A stretch of 64,000 nucleotides of DNA from Rhizodiscina lignyota. Its lineage: Eukaryota; Ascomycota; Dothideomycetes; Aulographales; Rhizodiscinaceae. The translations under genes and the position numbers were made by a program. The DNA is taken from assembly GCA_010015805.1 (NCBI GenBank), contig ML978125.1, positions 248,001 to 312,000 of the forward strand, given 5' to 3'. The notes below the pieces were generated by a model. It had not been told where the DNA came from, did not search any database, and saw nothing but the letters and a program-made list of their open reading frames with translations. Shown piece by piece: positions 35,117 through 47,219 of this stretch. The first letter of the stretch is position 1. Each line of letters opens with the position of its first letter.

Positions 35117-37189
35117 CGAGGGTAAGCGAAGGTATATGCAATCTTGCGAGAAGAAATGGTTTTTTGGAGTAGTCTATGAAGCCAAAGGCATGATGGAAAA
35201 GGAAAATGTACGCATGATATGGTGAATAGAGTCTCGCCCCCGACTTAGGCATGTTAATGGTCCGGAATTTGCATATCAGCTACGGGGACTAAATTACGAA
35301 TATCAAAAGAACATTTTGAAATATGTTCTGAAGCTTCTATACTGCTCTTGGGTTATTGTCCGTTGATTTTTCAGCATTGCTTCGAGGCTGTGAAAAAAGG
35401 TGATGTTGAGTTTGAGTGTGCACACCCATGCAATGCAGGTCACTGAATCAGTGGGACAAGGGCCTGTACCGTGGTTGTGGGGATGAGAAAATTGTCATCA
35501 ATGTTTCAGCTGTCGCGCTGGAAAAATCCAGTTAAATAAGGGGACGGTCGGATAAGAGAAAAGACTGCGGAAATAAAAGATTTGATTAGGTTCGTGCCCG
35601 CAAGGATTGGTGATGTCGTGCAGCTCGTCGACGTCTTTCGATGAGGAATCTTGTGCCCAAGCCACAGCTGAGGCGCACTTTCGCTTCTGCTGCTTAGTTA
35701 ATGCCTCGCCAAGTTAGTAAGGCGTTCACCCGCCCTCCAGATCGATTTGTGAGGAGGCCGACTCCATGACACTCGCGTGTTGACTCGTTGGCGTTGGTGT
35801 TGGTGTTGGGCAGAAGGCGCGCGGATCTGCTCGATCACAGAGATCGCAGGAGACGCAATATAAAGGGGGGCCAGAGCACACGCATTGAGGCAAAGATAAC
35901 GGCTTGAAGCGCAGCATCGCGTCGTGAATGGAGGAGGGAGAAAGTAGAGACATGGATTCGTGAGGTGCGGCAAGATTACAAACTGGTGGATCCACGGCCA
36001 CATCCGTCCGCTGGCCAGCCTCCAGCCCTACGGCCAATCCTTGGCGGCTTCATGTCAGCGCAACTGGACGAACGAGTGGTCGTGGGGGATTACTCATTAA
36101 TGACAGCGCCGTACAAGAAGATTCCATTTGCTGGCCCAACTGCTGCTTGGGGGGCAGAATGGCGGCGATCATCTTGGGGGTTCCTGCATTCACTTCTGCG
36201 ATGCACAAATGGAGTGCATGCCCGATTCATTGCATGGGCTAATCCGGAGCCGCCATACCGAACGGCACGACCGGGCCTGTACCGGGCTCTGCTTACAGAC
36301 CGCCTGCTGCGAATCTCCCAGAGAGAGCAGGGCGGCCGTCATGGCGCTCGAATTCGCTGCGAGCGCGGCTGCCTGAGCCGTTTCCAGTGTGGACATCCAG
36401 CGCCAGTTCCAGATCCCGCTCTCGAAAGAGGCTCACTCGGATGCGCACGGTCACACGGCCATTCAGAATCATCACAGCCACGGCGCGGGTGACTGGCGAG
36501 ATACAGATACTCGCCGGCCTGACGTCGTGCTGTCTTCACTCTAACGCTCCAAGCAGCACTCGCATCCTCGCGTTCGCGCTCTTTCGCTTCGTCCCACCAA
36601 CGGAGGCCTCCCAGCCAGCTCCCCCATGACTGACTCACCTCCACGAAATCATTATGCAAGTTGCCACGGCTCTCTGGTTCGACCGCAGCAACCGCTACGA
36701 CAGCCTTAACCCGCTGACGTTGGGGTCGTGGCTCAGGCACCGCGCCGGTCACCATTCCCTTCCAAGTATCTACATACATGCGCGTGCTTCCGCCTCTCCG
36801 TTCTCGAATCCTGTAGACGATACTCCAAGCTCCATCCACCATGACACGCCCCGTTGGCGCGGCTGGTGGCGTGGCAAGCTGCAGAGCCCTACCACCTTGA
36901 GCCAGGGCCTTTGATATGTCCGAGCGTAGGTTCCAATATCACCTTCATACTTATACCTGAATATCATTTTGGACCCCTTGGCCCTTCCCCAGATTGTCGT
37001 CATTCAGCTTCACTCGCGAGACTTTTCACTTTGTTCTCAGCCATTCCTTTGATTACGAATATTTGTCTACAACAAGAACTGGCATCTGGAGTCCCGGCGA
37101 CTTGCTATTGGCTTTGCTCACAAGCGTAGTCCACCCCGTCTGTCAACCGTCTTAAGCTTACTCCAACATCAACTCTGCTCCCTGCGTCC
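35117..37189. other. 2.1-kb intergenic region without a supported gene
   Basis: No recognisable protein family on either strand. Several overlapping frames near 35.7-36.9 kb are GC-rich shadows without consistent coding signal. A short GGTGTT-type repeat lies near 35785-35810. The 5' UTR of the next gene likely starts near 37.1 kb. Confidence 0.5.
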
Positions 37190-38311
37190 ATGAGAGTTAT
37201 ATCAGCCTGCTTCAGGAGCCCAGAGGTTCGACATCGCCGCAAGATTTGTTTCCGTGCATTCTTACGCTTCCGCAACCGTCGACATAAAAAGGGGACGGAA
37301 CCCGCTACGCCTGCAGAGGAAGTCAATCACGACGATTCCTCCGACAAGAGCAGTGAATATCTATATACCAACCTAAATACGGACGACTTGGTCCATGACA
37401 TCACTATGGCTTTACAAGATGCCAACCGCGACTGGCAAACAAACATCGAACGCGCCAGACAGCTTATGAGCGTCTCAGACCAGACCAACTTGATGGACGA
37501 TCGAAACGCGCTAGAACGGCAGATATCCGTGGTGGAGACGTTACAGAACCTCGCGTTTCATGATGCCGATGCGGGAGGGATTTCTGACATGGCAGACTGG
37601 TGCCTCCGGAGTTGGTTGAGGATCCTCTCGCACCATCCTCAAGAAGTACGCGTTCTGAGCGGTGAGTATGACCCCAGCTGATGAACATGCGGCTGGATCA
37701 CTAACACGCTTGCAGCGATCGGGCGATGGTGGCTTGCAAGAGCTCAACCTTTACTCGCGCGTATTGCGGTCCATGACAACACATCTTCGTCAGGGAGCTC
37801 GCACAGTCCAACACGCACATTGGCATCTCGAGCACGGACGACAGCATCAAGCGAAGAACGACAAGCAGATCGCGCAGCGCATGAAGCGGAGGCACGAATG
37901 CATCTACCAGACTATGTCGAAGCGAGGGGGGTCTTACTTCCAGCAACGGAATATCTCCGCCAGGCTGTCGCAGCCGCGACTGAGCAAAGGATACTAACGG
38001 GGGATTTGCTGTTGGCGGTGCGTATTTGCCACCTTTCCTTACCATCAGAAATCAAAAACGGCAGCTAATGAACGTTTCTAGGCAGCGGAGGCTTACATGA
38101 GTTTGGGCAATGTTTCCTATGCTCGCGTGGGGGAGGGAATTTTCGAGCACGCAGTGTTGTATCTGCGGGCCGCTTCCAACATTTCAGGGTTTACGCTTCC
38201 TCGCCACCTTCGACGGTGAGTGCGGGCCCTGTATTATGCAAAGGTTTTCCTCACTAAGCACGCTAACTGGAGTGTAGGTGGCTGGACGACTATGGAAGAT
38301 TCGTCTCATAG
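37190..38311 (+). CDS. Conserved-looking protein of unknown function
   Basis: Four exons, 37190-37661, 37716-38017, 38082-38215 and 38278-38311, give 313 residues. The last exon contributes only WLDDYGRFVS, and the third has the helical AAEAYMSLGNVSYARVGEG stretch. The middle part (MHLPDYVEARGVLLPATEYL, then AVAAATEQR) reads like paired helices of a TPR-like fold and resembles a fungal family without assigned function, as far as I can recall. The N-terminus is strongly basic (RRKICFRAFLRFRNRRHKK), followed by an acidic segment. No signal peptide or membrane helix is clear. Splice phases agree at all three introns (54-64 bp), which argues for a real gene. The function is unknown. Confidence 0.72.
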
Positions 38312-39465
38312 TTGTGTGCGATATCACGAGTGTACGATTCTTATGACAGTACGCGAGCAGGTTCTCGCGCGTAAGCGACTTTCTTTCGGCATCATTCTTC
38401 GCTACTGGTCTGGGGCCAAGAAAGAGCGTTTGCTGTGTTCGTTTCTCGTGCGTGTGAATAAGGTTATTCTGCGAAGTTGGTTCGGCCGTAGGGAGCTTTT
38501 GCATGACGCCTTTGACAGGCCAGGAGTCGTATACCACGGGTGGTATGTTTTTGGGTGTGCTGGTCAGTTTTCGCATAGCTCGCGTATCAAAAGTTGGCAT
38601 TTCTAGCGAAGAGATGAACCCTCCGTTGTTCCTCGCACGTATGCGGTTTGCATTGGTATGATCACAAAATGCATTCTCGGCGCGGTTCAGCGGAGGCTTG
38701 GCGCTACAACATTGTCGAAACTCGGAATACAGCTGTACGGTAATCTCGTTACGATCAGTAACACCGAACTAGCCCCGCTTAGTTCACGGAGCCGGGGTTT
38801 AAAATCGTGCGAGACCGAGGAGAGGGCAGAATTAGAAAATGAGGAGAGATTCCTCTTAGTTCCATCCTTAGACTCCCAACAATATGATGACGATCATGAC
38901 ATCGCGAGCCGGTTAACCACCAGAAAAAAGCGCGGGAGCAAACGGAATATTATCGCTAAAGATGGGACAAGACGGGGAAATCTTCGAGTGACGATGACTT
39001 GGAGTTCGGCTTTCGGAGGTCGGATCATTTTGAGCCGATTTTACGACGTCAGAACAGGGAAGGCATCCTCCTCACTTCCTTAACCAACGACATCCATCTC
39101 CTGCCCATGTCCCGCTCCGCCAGTCCGCTCCACCCTCTAGACTTCTCGTCCGCACGCAATGTGACTGCAAGGCTGTAACTCAGCCCGGCACAGCCTCGTT
39201 GCCTGTGATCAGCAACTTGCAATCTTCTCAACATCAGATGAGTCTCATTCTTTCATTCCACATCTCTGAATTGTTCGGCGGTCAAATTGCTTGAGTCCAT
39301 GCGCTTCTCTGTTTCGTAATGTCTTGAAGGCAACCAATTAAGGCTCTCCGCATTGCTGTAGCCACCCTCTCTACGCTCAATCGGGGCATTTCTTTCGTCA
39401 ATGCTGAACATTGCGCCACCACTCTGTCCCAGTAAATCAAACGGCTCGGATCGTAGCGGAACGGT
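38312..39465. other. Intergenic, 1.15 kb
   Basis: Between two plus-strand genes. Frames at 38220-38606 and 38658-39083 have no family match and overlap antisense frames; not called. Confidence 0.5.
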
Positions 39466-42429
39466 ATGGATCCATTGTCTCTCATTGGAGGCGTCAGTGC
39501 CGCTGGCGCAATTGTAGCGGCGATCGTTAAGACTTTGAAAACACTATCTGACGCTCGGGGCAAATTTGATAATGCGGACACCACCATCTACCTTCTAATT
39601 AGTGAGCTGACGGCCATCAAGGCGGCCATTGAGCAGATCAAGGACTGGGCGACCTACGTGGCACAGAGTCCCAGTCGACAGGAGCTGGTGGAGGCATTCA
39701 AAATCTCATTTGATGGATGTAAAATTGCTATGGATACGTTGGCTGATGATATCGCTGGACTGGTCTCGAACAATCCATTTTTTGCGCGAGCAAAATATAC
39801 ATGGAACGAAGTTGAGATGAAGGATCACGCTGACAGGCTTCGGGACCAAGTTAGAGCGCTTCAGCTGTTGATTCAGGCAGTTCATTGGTATACACGGAAC
39901 GTGCACTCTTTCGCTGCTCATAAACGCTGATATTGCAACAGTCGCAACGAAATACAACAAGCAGCCCTACTTGAAGAACCCAGCAACGTTCGTATCATTC
40001 GAAAGGTGGCAGATGACACCGAGACTCTTTGCGCCAGTCGGAGAAGTTACGCTCATCTTTCCAGCGGTACACCCAGTGCGGCCACAATTACTGATGCAAC
40101 CGAATCTAATCTTGGAACCGCGTTGGATGAAGCAGACCGTAAAACGGTCAGTACAAACCCATGGCGGCGGTCCCCGGGGCTGAAAACTCCTGAAAATCGC
40201 CCTCAGGGGCGGGCCGCGTCCATAAACTCGGAAACTTCGGAAATTCTGAGCCCACCCGTGAGTCTGGGGTTCGAGAAACGCAGGCTCACGGTCCGCACAA
40301 ATGTAACCAAAGACAGCGGGTTCTACGATGCAGATGCGGACCAGGTTAATCCCGAAGCTTACCGGGAAGCGGTGGCGGCCGACAAAGCACGAAATGTGCA
40401 TAGGACTGTCTCCGCTCCGCAGGCGAAGCCCGTACAGGCAGCTGCGTTCTTTGACGAGGCGCGAGATCAGTTGACTCCAATGGAACGTTTCAACACAGAA
40501 TGGCAAACAAGACCGCTCGATCTAGATCCATTCGACACCCAGTCTGCTGTGCGTCCTATCCGCCACCACGCATCCCACTCAGAATCTTCCCTGTCTCCTG
40601 TTTTGCACGTGAAAAGGTCGGAAGAGTTCAGAAAATCTCCGTGGGGGACGATAAAACGCGGCTTTAGCCGAGCAATCTCTTCGCCTTCCGGGCAGATCGG
40701 GTCCGCGAGACCGAGTGATGCCACACTAGCAATAATTGGGACCAAAAGCGTCAAGCGAAGAAGTGAAACAAACATTCACCACAGCATCGACTTCGGCAGC
40801 GAAGATGGATTGTTGGCGCCGCCTCTCGTTCGAGCGGCACAGTCCGGCTCCAGAGTTGAAGTCGAACGATTACTTGAACAGAGAGCCGACATTGAAGCCC
40901 GCCACCTCAGTTCTGGAAGGACGGCACTGGCTGTGGCATCACATTGCGGCAATGACGGCGTCGTCATTTCATTACTGTACCATCACGCGAGAAATGATGT
41001 CAAAGATGCACTTGGCATGACCCCACTCCATCTCGCAGCGTCACGCGGCCACTATAGAGTACTGAATCTTCTACTAGAGAACGATGCCGACGTCGACGCG
41101 CGAGGGCCGGATGACAAGACACCGCTTCGACTCGCCTCTGACAATGGACACTCCGAGTGCTGCGAGCTGCTTTTAGAACACAGGGCGAGAGTGAATGCAA
41201 GAGACTGCCACATGGTCACACCACTTCATGCAGCGGCGAGGATTGGAGATGCACACCTTATCGATCTGCTCATCAACAACAAAGCTGATTTTGAAGCGAA
41301 GGATGCGTCCTTGATGACGCCCCTTCACTACGCCGCGCATGGCGACTTCGATTCCGTAGTTGAGGTCTTGCTTGCTCACAAAGCAGATGTCAACTCTATT
41401 GGCTTCCAAGGCAAGACGCCTCTTTGTTGCGCCTGCGAATCTGGTGCGACTCACACGGCGGCACTCCTCATCTCTCGTAAGGCCAACATTCGTCATCAAG
41501 GCGAAGATAACATGACGCCCCTCCACTGGGCATGTCAGAGCAACAGGCCGGAAGCAGCGGACCTACTATTACAACAAAAGCGGGCCCAAATTGATGCGAG
41601 AAACAGTAAAGGCCGAACGCCGCTGCACCTTGCAGTATGGGCGAAGAGCTTCGACGCCGCAGACCTCTTGATTCGCAAAGGCGCATCGATCGAGCTACAA
41701 TGCTATCAAACCCTTAGACCTCTACACTATGCTTGCAAGAACAGCGATGCGGCAATAACACGGCTTCTTCTGCACTCTGGTGCAGACGTCGAAGCAGCGA
41801 CTGCGACTGGCTTGCGGCCTCTTCACCAAGCGGTTGCTAAAGGGACGGAGGCTGTCATAGCCATGCTACTTCAGAAAGGCGCTCAGACCGAATCCCGTAT
41901 GTCCAACGGCGAGCGCGCGCTTTGCATAGCATGTTCGTGTGGGCACATAGGTGCTGTTAGGATGATACTAGACGCTGGAAGTCCTATGCAAATGAAGGCA
42001 TCGAAAGGACCTTCCCTCGAAGACTCGCCTCTTTGTCGGGCTGCACGGTACGGCCATGCCGACATTGTTCAAGAGCTAATTAGAAGAGGCACATCAGTCC
42101 GACAACGCGACGAGAACAACTGGCAGCCACTTAGATACGCAGCGTATTTCGGACATCCTGCCGTAGTCGAGACACTTCTGGCCGAAAAGGCACCTGTCTT
42201 CACATTTGATGTGGGCCATAACATGGATGCCATGACCACAGCTTCAAGCATCGGCTTTGCTGCAGAGGTCGACGCTACGAGGAGAGTGCAGGTGCTCAAT
42301 ATGCTGAACACCGCACAGGAGAGAGAGCGGAATGTGCCGCGGAGACTCTCAGATACAGATCCCTACTTGACGATGCCACCTGCAGATGCGATAGCATCGG
42401 AAGCTGTTCGCATATATGAGGTTGCGTAA
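39466..42429 (+). CDS. PigL_N-like N-terminus plus ankyrin repeats
   Basis: Two exons, 39466-39887 and 39942-42429, give 969 residues. The N-terminal 140 residues start MDPLSLIGGVSAAGAIVAAI and match the helical domain seen at the N-termini of fungal STAND/NLR-like and ankyrin proteins (PigL_N-like). Residues about 160-420 are Ser/Arg-rich and probably disordered. From about residue 440 to 910 there are roughly 14 consecutive ankyrin repeats, recognisable by TPLHLAASRGHYRVLNLLL, TPLHAAARIGDAHLI, TPLHYAAHGDFDSVVEVLL and similar units every 33 residues. No nucleotide-binding (NACHT or NB-ARC) module lies between. Such proteins are thought to take part in self/non-self recognition or stress signalling, but the role here is unknown. 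A short 54-bp intron separates the N-terminal domain from the rest. Confidence 0.88.
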
Positions 42430-42571
42430 CTTGTTAGTTTTACATTATATATATACCCATATTCTGGAGTTATCTTACGGCTTAGCACGGCTACATGTCT
42501 GTATCAGCAGAGCACCAATATTAAATATTTCGTTCATTAATTATCTACAGAGTGCTACATCAAAGCTCGTC

Positions 42572-43447
42572 CTATGCAGTCGATGTCGGACTACTTGCAG
42601 CGCTGGACGTTGAACTTGTCGAACTACCACTCTTAGCCACTGTTGCTTGCACCACTTGGCCCGCGGCGTTGAAGATGATGTTCACCAGCGCATTGAGTGG
42701 TGAGTAAGAGTACGTCTTTTGTGTCAGCCCGTTCTGTAGCGTCTGCACCTCTCCCGTGAAAGTCATATTCTGCAGGTAACTTCCAACAATCGTGCTGACA
42801 GTGTTGCCGGCGGTGCCCGCGACCTGCGACACGATATTGCCCAAATTATCGATGATGAACGACACTGCATTTCCGCCTTGTGTGATGGTTCCCAGCAGAC
42901 CGTCCACCTCACCGACTACCGTATCCACCAGGTTCGTGACGTCGTTGATCGCGGAGATGAGGAGGGGGTTGAGGTCGAGCGACTTGAACACGCGGTTCAC
43001 AATGTCGACGAGATGTCCGAGACGCACAATGAGTTCGAGCTCAGCCTCCACGTCGGAGATCGTGATGTTGACTTTCTCGATTGAAACTTGTACGCCTGCG
43101 TTGATGGTGACGATGCCGGCCACTTGGGCATTGAGATTGATGTTGGCTTCTAGGTCATCGACATCGAGCTCAATCCTGCCAACGGAGAGGGTGGGCACGT
43201 TGAGATAGACATCGGGAGCTGTGGAGGTCGCCGCGTTAGAGCCGCTACTTGTGCGAGTGCGCGAGGTAGAGGAGCTGTTTGAGGCGCCGGTGATGGTCGC
43301 GCCGAAAGTTACATCGGTTGCACTAGAGGATGCAGGTACGGACGAGGTGACTGATGGTGTATCGGACGTTGCGGATTGAGCGCTGGAGCGCTGGATTGCG
43401 AGTGCGAGGATGCATATCCAGAAAATGACGAGGAGACGAGACGACAT
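42572..43447 (-). CDS. Secreted protein of unknown function, paralogue A
   Basis: Single exon of 291 residues with a clear signal peptide (LLVIFWICILALAIQRSSAQ). Residues 25-75 are Ser/Thr-rich, probably O-glycosylated. The core from PDVYLNVPTLSVGRIELDV onward has repeated beta-like segments with valines, and the SLDLNPLL motif is shared with the protein encoded at 44481-45416. The C-terminus is again Ser/Thr-rich but has no convincing hydrophobic GPI tail. There are no cysteines in the mature part, unusual for a secreted fungal protein. I recall similar unnamed proteins in Dothideomycetes, but no function. It is divergently paired with its paralogue. Confidence 0.82.
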   Translation of the reverse strand: MSSRLLVIFWICILALAIQRSSAQSATSDTPSVTSSVPASSSATDVTFGATITGASNSSSTSRTRTSSGSNAATSTAPDVYLNVPTLSVGRIELDVDDLEANINLNAQVAGIVTINAGVQVSIEKVNITISDVEAELELIVRLGHLVDIVNRVFKSLDLNPLLISAINDVTNLVDTVVGEVDGLLGTITQGGNAVSFIIDNLGNIVSQVAGTAGNTVSTIVGSYLQNMTFTGEVQTLQNGLTQKTYSYSPLNALVNIIFNAAGQVVQATVAKSGSSTSSTSSAASSPTSTA

Positions 43448-44480
43448 GATGGACAGTCTGCAGAGCTTGACAGCTCACACAAGAAACGAGAGACGTGAAG
43501 GACGGAAAGAAAATATTGTCTGCTGCCTCAGTCTGTCAGAAGTTCATCGCGTACCAGGAGGCCCACTCTCTCATGAAGGTGGAGAGGTGGGAGTAAATAC
43601 GACCAGCCGGGGCCTACGCGAAAGCGGACGAGGATCGTGCCACGATTTCTTCGAGAAGTTAGAACTGCATTTCGCGCAAGGGCCTCAGTCAGAAAGCAGG
43701 AGAATGTCATCATGGGTCTTTCCTCTAGGGCTATCTCTTCATGGTATGGCGCGGGCGTTTTGCATGTCACCCCGGACAGGGTGAAACAAAAGCGAATGTG
43801 GCTCACGGCCGCACTCTGCCTGATTTGGCCATTCAGAAAGTGTCAAGTCGACAGGTTCGTAATGCGTCCTATGCATGCGAGAGTGGCATTCTAGAAAAAC
43901 CGGTTTTCCATGCGCCGAATACGGCCAATTGGTCAGATGAGGTTGAAATTAAGATTGCGCGATGATATGGAAGAAAAGGGGTCGGCCAGAGCTCGTGGCT
44001 GCCGCGTGGGGCTGTGGACCTTCGCTCTTTTCCCCCGCACCCTCATCCAACAGCAAAGTGAAGGAGGCATTCGAGCTCATCTCGTGGTGGCAGGTCAAGA
44101 CCTCTTTCTGAAGTGATTTCAGAAGACGAAAAGAGCAACGCCGCCATTTGCTTGGGACGGCAAACTTTGCAGCAACTGCAGGGCGAGGAGCCGCAGATGG
44201 TTCGCGAGCTCGCGCCGTTGCCCTCGTCTGGACATGGTCGATCCATGCGCTCAGGGGTGTGGAAATTGCGATGCATTTGGCATTGCGATGACAACAGTGC
44301 ATGCACGATGCATGGAATTTGGACAGGGAAACTGGCAAGGTCATTATCAAAATGTCGTCCACCTATGTCCGCTCGCCCCGCGATGTGATGTTGTGAGCTT
44401 AACCTCCTGCTCTTCGACGCCGGAGGCAAGAGTCTCGTCTCCGTCCGCTCGCTTTCATTTCTGTTGAAGTCGCTTTCAAA
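43448..44480. promoter_or_regulatory. Divergent promoter of two secreted paralogues
   Basis: About 1.0 kb between the start codons of the two paralogous secreted-protein genes. Short frames in both directions are not supported. Shared regulation is an inference from the arrangement. Confidence 0.4.
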
Positions 44481-45416
44481 ATGTTCCAATCCCTACTTCT
44501 GTCTATCGAGGTGATTGCGATCGCGCTCGCAAATATTGTATTCGCGCAATCTTCATCAACCTCCGCTCAGAGCACTGGCTACTTTGGATACAACCTCACA
44601 GAAACTGGCGACCCGACCGCCGCAACATACGACACATTAGATACTCCGGCAAACGTATCGCTCACAGTACCGGAGCCCGACGTTTATCTACATGCTAATG
44701 TCCATGTGGGCGAGATCGATATTCTAGTCGCAAACCTCTCGGCAAAGATCAACCTCGACGCACAAGTCCTGCAACTACTGCAATTCAATGCCGGAGTCGA
44801 CGCGTCGATCAAGCGCGTCTTCCTCACCATCCAGAATGTCACTGCAGAGGTCTATCTGGAGGCAAGATTGGGCAATGTCGTTAAGATGATCGGAGACGTA
44901 CTGGACTCACTGGACCTCAATCCTGTACTGGCAACCCTCGGACAGAGTTTAGACAACATCACAGACACCGTCGGCGGGGCTCTTGGTGGAAGCGGCAGCG
45001 GCGGCAGCAGCGGCAGTGGCAGCAATGGTACTTTGGCGCGCAGGAATCCAGGCCTGCCACAGCAGTCCTTCGAACTCCTCCAAAACATCCTGTACTCAGT
45101 CAACGACTACACCGGCAACAAGCACACGAACCGGATCCTTGCGCAGAACGGCGATATTGTGGACGAGTTTCTGGACAATGATGGCCGTATTCGCGGCACG
45201 AAGGTCGTCGGAAATTTCGAGAACGACATGACGTTCACTGGCCACAACAGCAGTGCAGTGAAAAACGGACAGACGGTAAACGAGCTTGAGTACACTTATA
45301 CCCCATTACCTGGTGTGCTTGCATGGGCCGCTGTCTTTATGAATGCGGCAGGAAGCGTCGTCGCGACGCAAGTCCTTGCAGAAGGGTTTGGAGGTGGAAG
45401 TAGTACTATCGACTAG
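44481..45416 (+). CDS. Secreted protein of unknown function, paralogue B
   Basis: Single exon of 311 residues with a signal peptide (LLLSIEVIAIALANIVFAQ). It shares with the gene at 42572-43447 the order PDVYL, VGEIDILVANLSAKINLDA, NAGVDASIKRV, TIQNVTAEVYLEARLG, SLDLNPVL, a Gly/Ser linker and a C-terminal block MTFTGHN and YTYTPL resembling MTFTGEV and YSYSPL in the paralogue. Paralogue B has an extra insert (about residues 180-245), with a Gly-Ser run and a segment FELLQNILYSVNDYTGNKHTNR, absent from A. Several N-x-S/T sites suggest glycosylation. Again the mature protein has no cysteine. The pair looks like a local inverted duplication that has diverged strongly. Function unknown. Confidence 0.83.
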   Translation: MFQSLLLSIEVIAIALANIVFAQSSSTSAQSTGYFGYNLTETGDPTAATYDTLDTPANVSLTVPEPDVYLHANVHVGEIDILVANLSAKINLDAQVLQLLQFNAGVDASIKRVFLTIQNVTAEVYLEARLGNVVKMIGDVLDSLDLNPVLATLGQSLDNITDTVGGALGGSGSGGSSGSGSNGTLARRNPGLPQQSFELLQNILYSVNDYTGNKHTNRILAQNGDIVDEFLDNDGRIRGTKVVGNFENDMTFTGHNSSAVKNGQTVNELEYTYTPLPGVLAWAAVFMNAAGSVVATQVLAEGFGGGSSTID

Positions 45417-45578
45417 AGCAGGAGAGCAATTTAATCAAAGTTCACGCACTACGAAAGGCATTTTCTTCTGCTTGGAGTGAAAGTCGTTCAACCGTTTGAC
45501 AGGTCCATCTCTCTTCTATGACAGCGGGTACACGATGTTGGAGGCATATATTCAGCAAGGGCTCCAATTTCTATGCAC

Positions 45579-46500
45579 TAAGTTGCCCCGGTTGCCGAGC
45601 ATCTATTCAATTATGCGGGGAAGCTACTTGAGCAATTTACGCCCACTTGCAAAAATTCACATATGCCGGTACGTACCTTTCAGGATCCACTGCTACACCA
45701 CTCATTGAGGCGCTCATTTCCTTGACTCTCGGTTTGTATACATCAAGCTGCCTTAGTCGCTGAGCATCTATTCGATTATACGCCATGCCCACTTCTGCAA
45801 TTTGCGGGAACTTACAGAAATTCATGTATCTGGGTACACCGCACTCAGTATCCGCCGTTACACAGCGCATTAAGTTGTTCATTTACTCCACGTTCAGTTT
45901 CTACACATTGGGTGTCTCCATTCGATCTCCCTCAAGAGAACCGCTTTCTTGTTGCTGACGGATAACAGCTTCCAGAACTCCGCTGTAATCTGCATCCTCT
46001 CCAATGCGCTCCAACTCGGCTTCTTTCCAGTACATTATATATACAGACAGTTGGGTCTCTTCCATGCTTAACTGTGACACGGGAGTTCAGGATACGGGAG
46101 TTCAGGTACATTCCGCAAGTCATTCAATCACTTTACACCTAACGCTTGCACTTAGCCGAGCGTCAATTCGTTATGCTGAGGATCTGAACCTTGAATTTGT
46201 ACCGACTTGTCAAAATCCATTCGCTTGGGTGTTTGGCCGCCTAGGAAGATGACTTCCTTATACGGAAAGGCGAAGTTTCTAAGTCTCTCGATTCAAATTC
46301 GCTTCACCGCCGCTAACGGAGGAGGATATGTTTAATTATGCCGAGGGATTTTGAGCTGGATCATGCTAAGCCATAAACATGTGAAGACTCGATCAGAATG
46401 TGAATTCAACCCTTAGGATACTATTTAGAATGCTTCTCTTTCATACGTCATTCAAGCTCGGTGAGTTGGCTATCGCTAGCGGTGGAGGACCCCATTGAAC
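45579..46500 (-). repeat. Degenerate ~170-bp repeat array, probably old coding repeats
   Basis: Two adjacent units of about 165-175 bp (45579-45744 and 45745-45919) align along their whole length with many substitutions. More divergent relatives of the central part appear near 46140-46215, 46310-46370 and 46450-46490. On the minus strand the units encode related peptides: YMNFCKFPQIAEVGMAYNR in one and YVNFCKWA in the next, each preceded by a VxEM-like stretch about 20 residues earlier, with stops between. A further minus-strand frame (46034-45903) opens with MYWKEAELERIGED. This suggests a decayed gene built from repeats of about 57 residues. I do not recognise the family. Confidence 0.45.
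46081..46110. repeat. 15-bp tandem duplication
   Basis: The unit GGGAGTTCAGGATAC occurs twice head to tail, the second copy with minor change. It lies within the decayed repeat region. Confidence 0.7.
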
Positions 46501-47219
46501 TATATTTAAACTTCCTTTATGCATTTCTCGCTAACGTCCGAAAGTTTTTTGAACTGAATCGATGTGCATGAAAAAGGCTGAGTATGAACAGCTGAACGTA
46601 CGTACGAGAGTGCTCTGATGGATCCCGGTAGAAGAGTTAGTTACTCCGTAGAAGCGGAAATGTGGATAAGAAGCTAACCAGGACTGGCAAAGATTGTAGA
46701 TGAATCACGTGAAACAGCCTCGAATTTCTTACGGCCGAGTCTCGTTTGGTGAGCCAGCGTACGGGCATCGGCGAGACTCATCGAAGACTTACGACGATCT
46801 CCAACGTCCATTATCGTCATTCATCAAATTTCCATGTTTTAGCCACACAACAGATGCGCACATCAGTTCACAATGGCCGTACAGCGCACTGCTTGCGACG
46901 ACAGGCAAGAAGTACGTGGCTAGCCTTTGAATCCAGATCTTTCATTCCGTGACGATCGTATTCTCCCCGCGCTTGATTCGTACGACACCAATCGTGGAGC
47001 ATGAAAAGGCAAGGCAGACTCGCACGTATTGAGGCTGTCCCTGTCACCATGATTATATCTTAATGTCTATTTAAACTCTCTGATATTCTGCTCAGTTCGA
47101 ATAATCAAGTCCATCTCATTGTAACACATCCAATCATAACAATCCAGGCAAAGCAGTCAGAAGTTTAGACATATATTTCTCTCTCAACGATCCATTTCTA
47201 TAACCGAACTTCAACCAAA

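Larger units (their letters stand above)
45417..47219. other. 1.8-kb region with decayed repeats
   Basis: No intact gene. It contains the degenerate repeat array described separately (45579-46500) and a 15-bp tandem duplication at 46081-46110. The part from 46.5 to 47.2 kb is AT-rich and probably carries the promoter of the small gene at 47220. Confidence 0.5.

Noticed and set aside
35700-36900. Several long GC-rich frames on both strands
   Set aside because: They overlap each other in antisense and show low-complexity composition without domain similarity.
38220-39083. Plus-strand frames downstream of the unknown 313-residue protein
   Set aside because: No domain match; they run through the 3' UTR region and overlap antisense frames.
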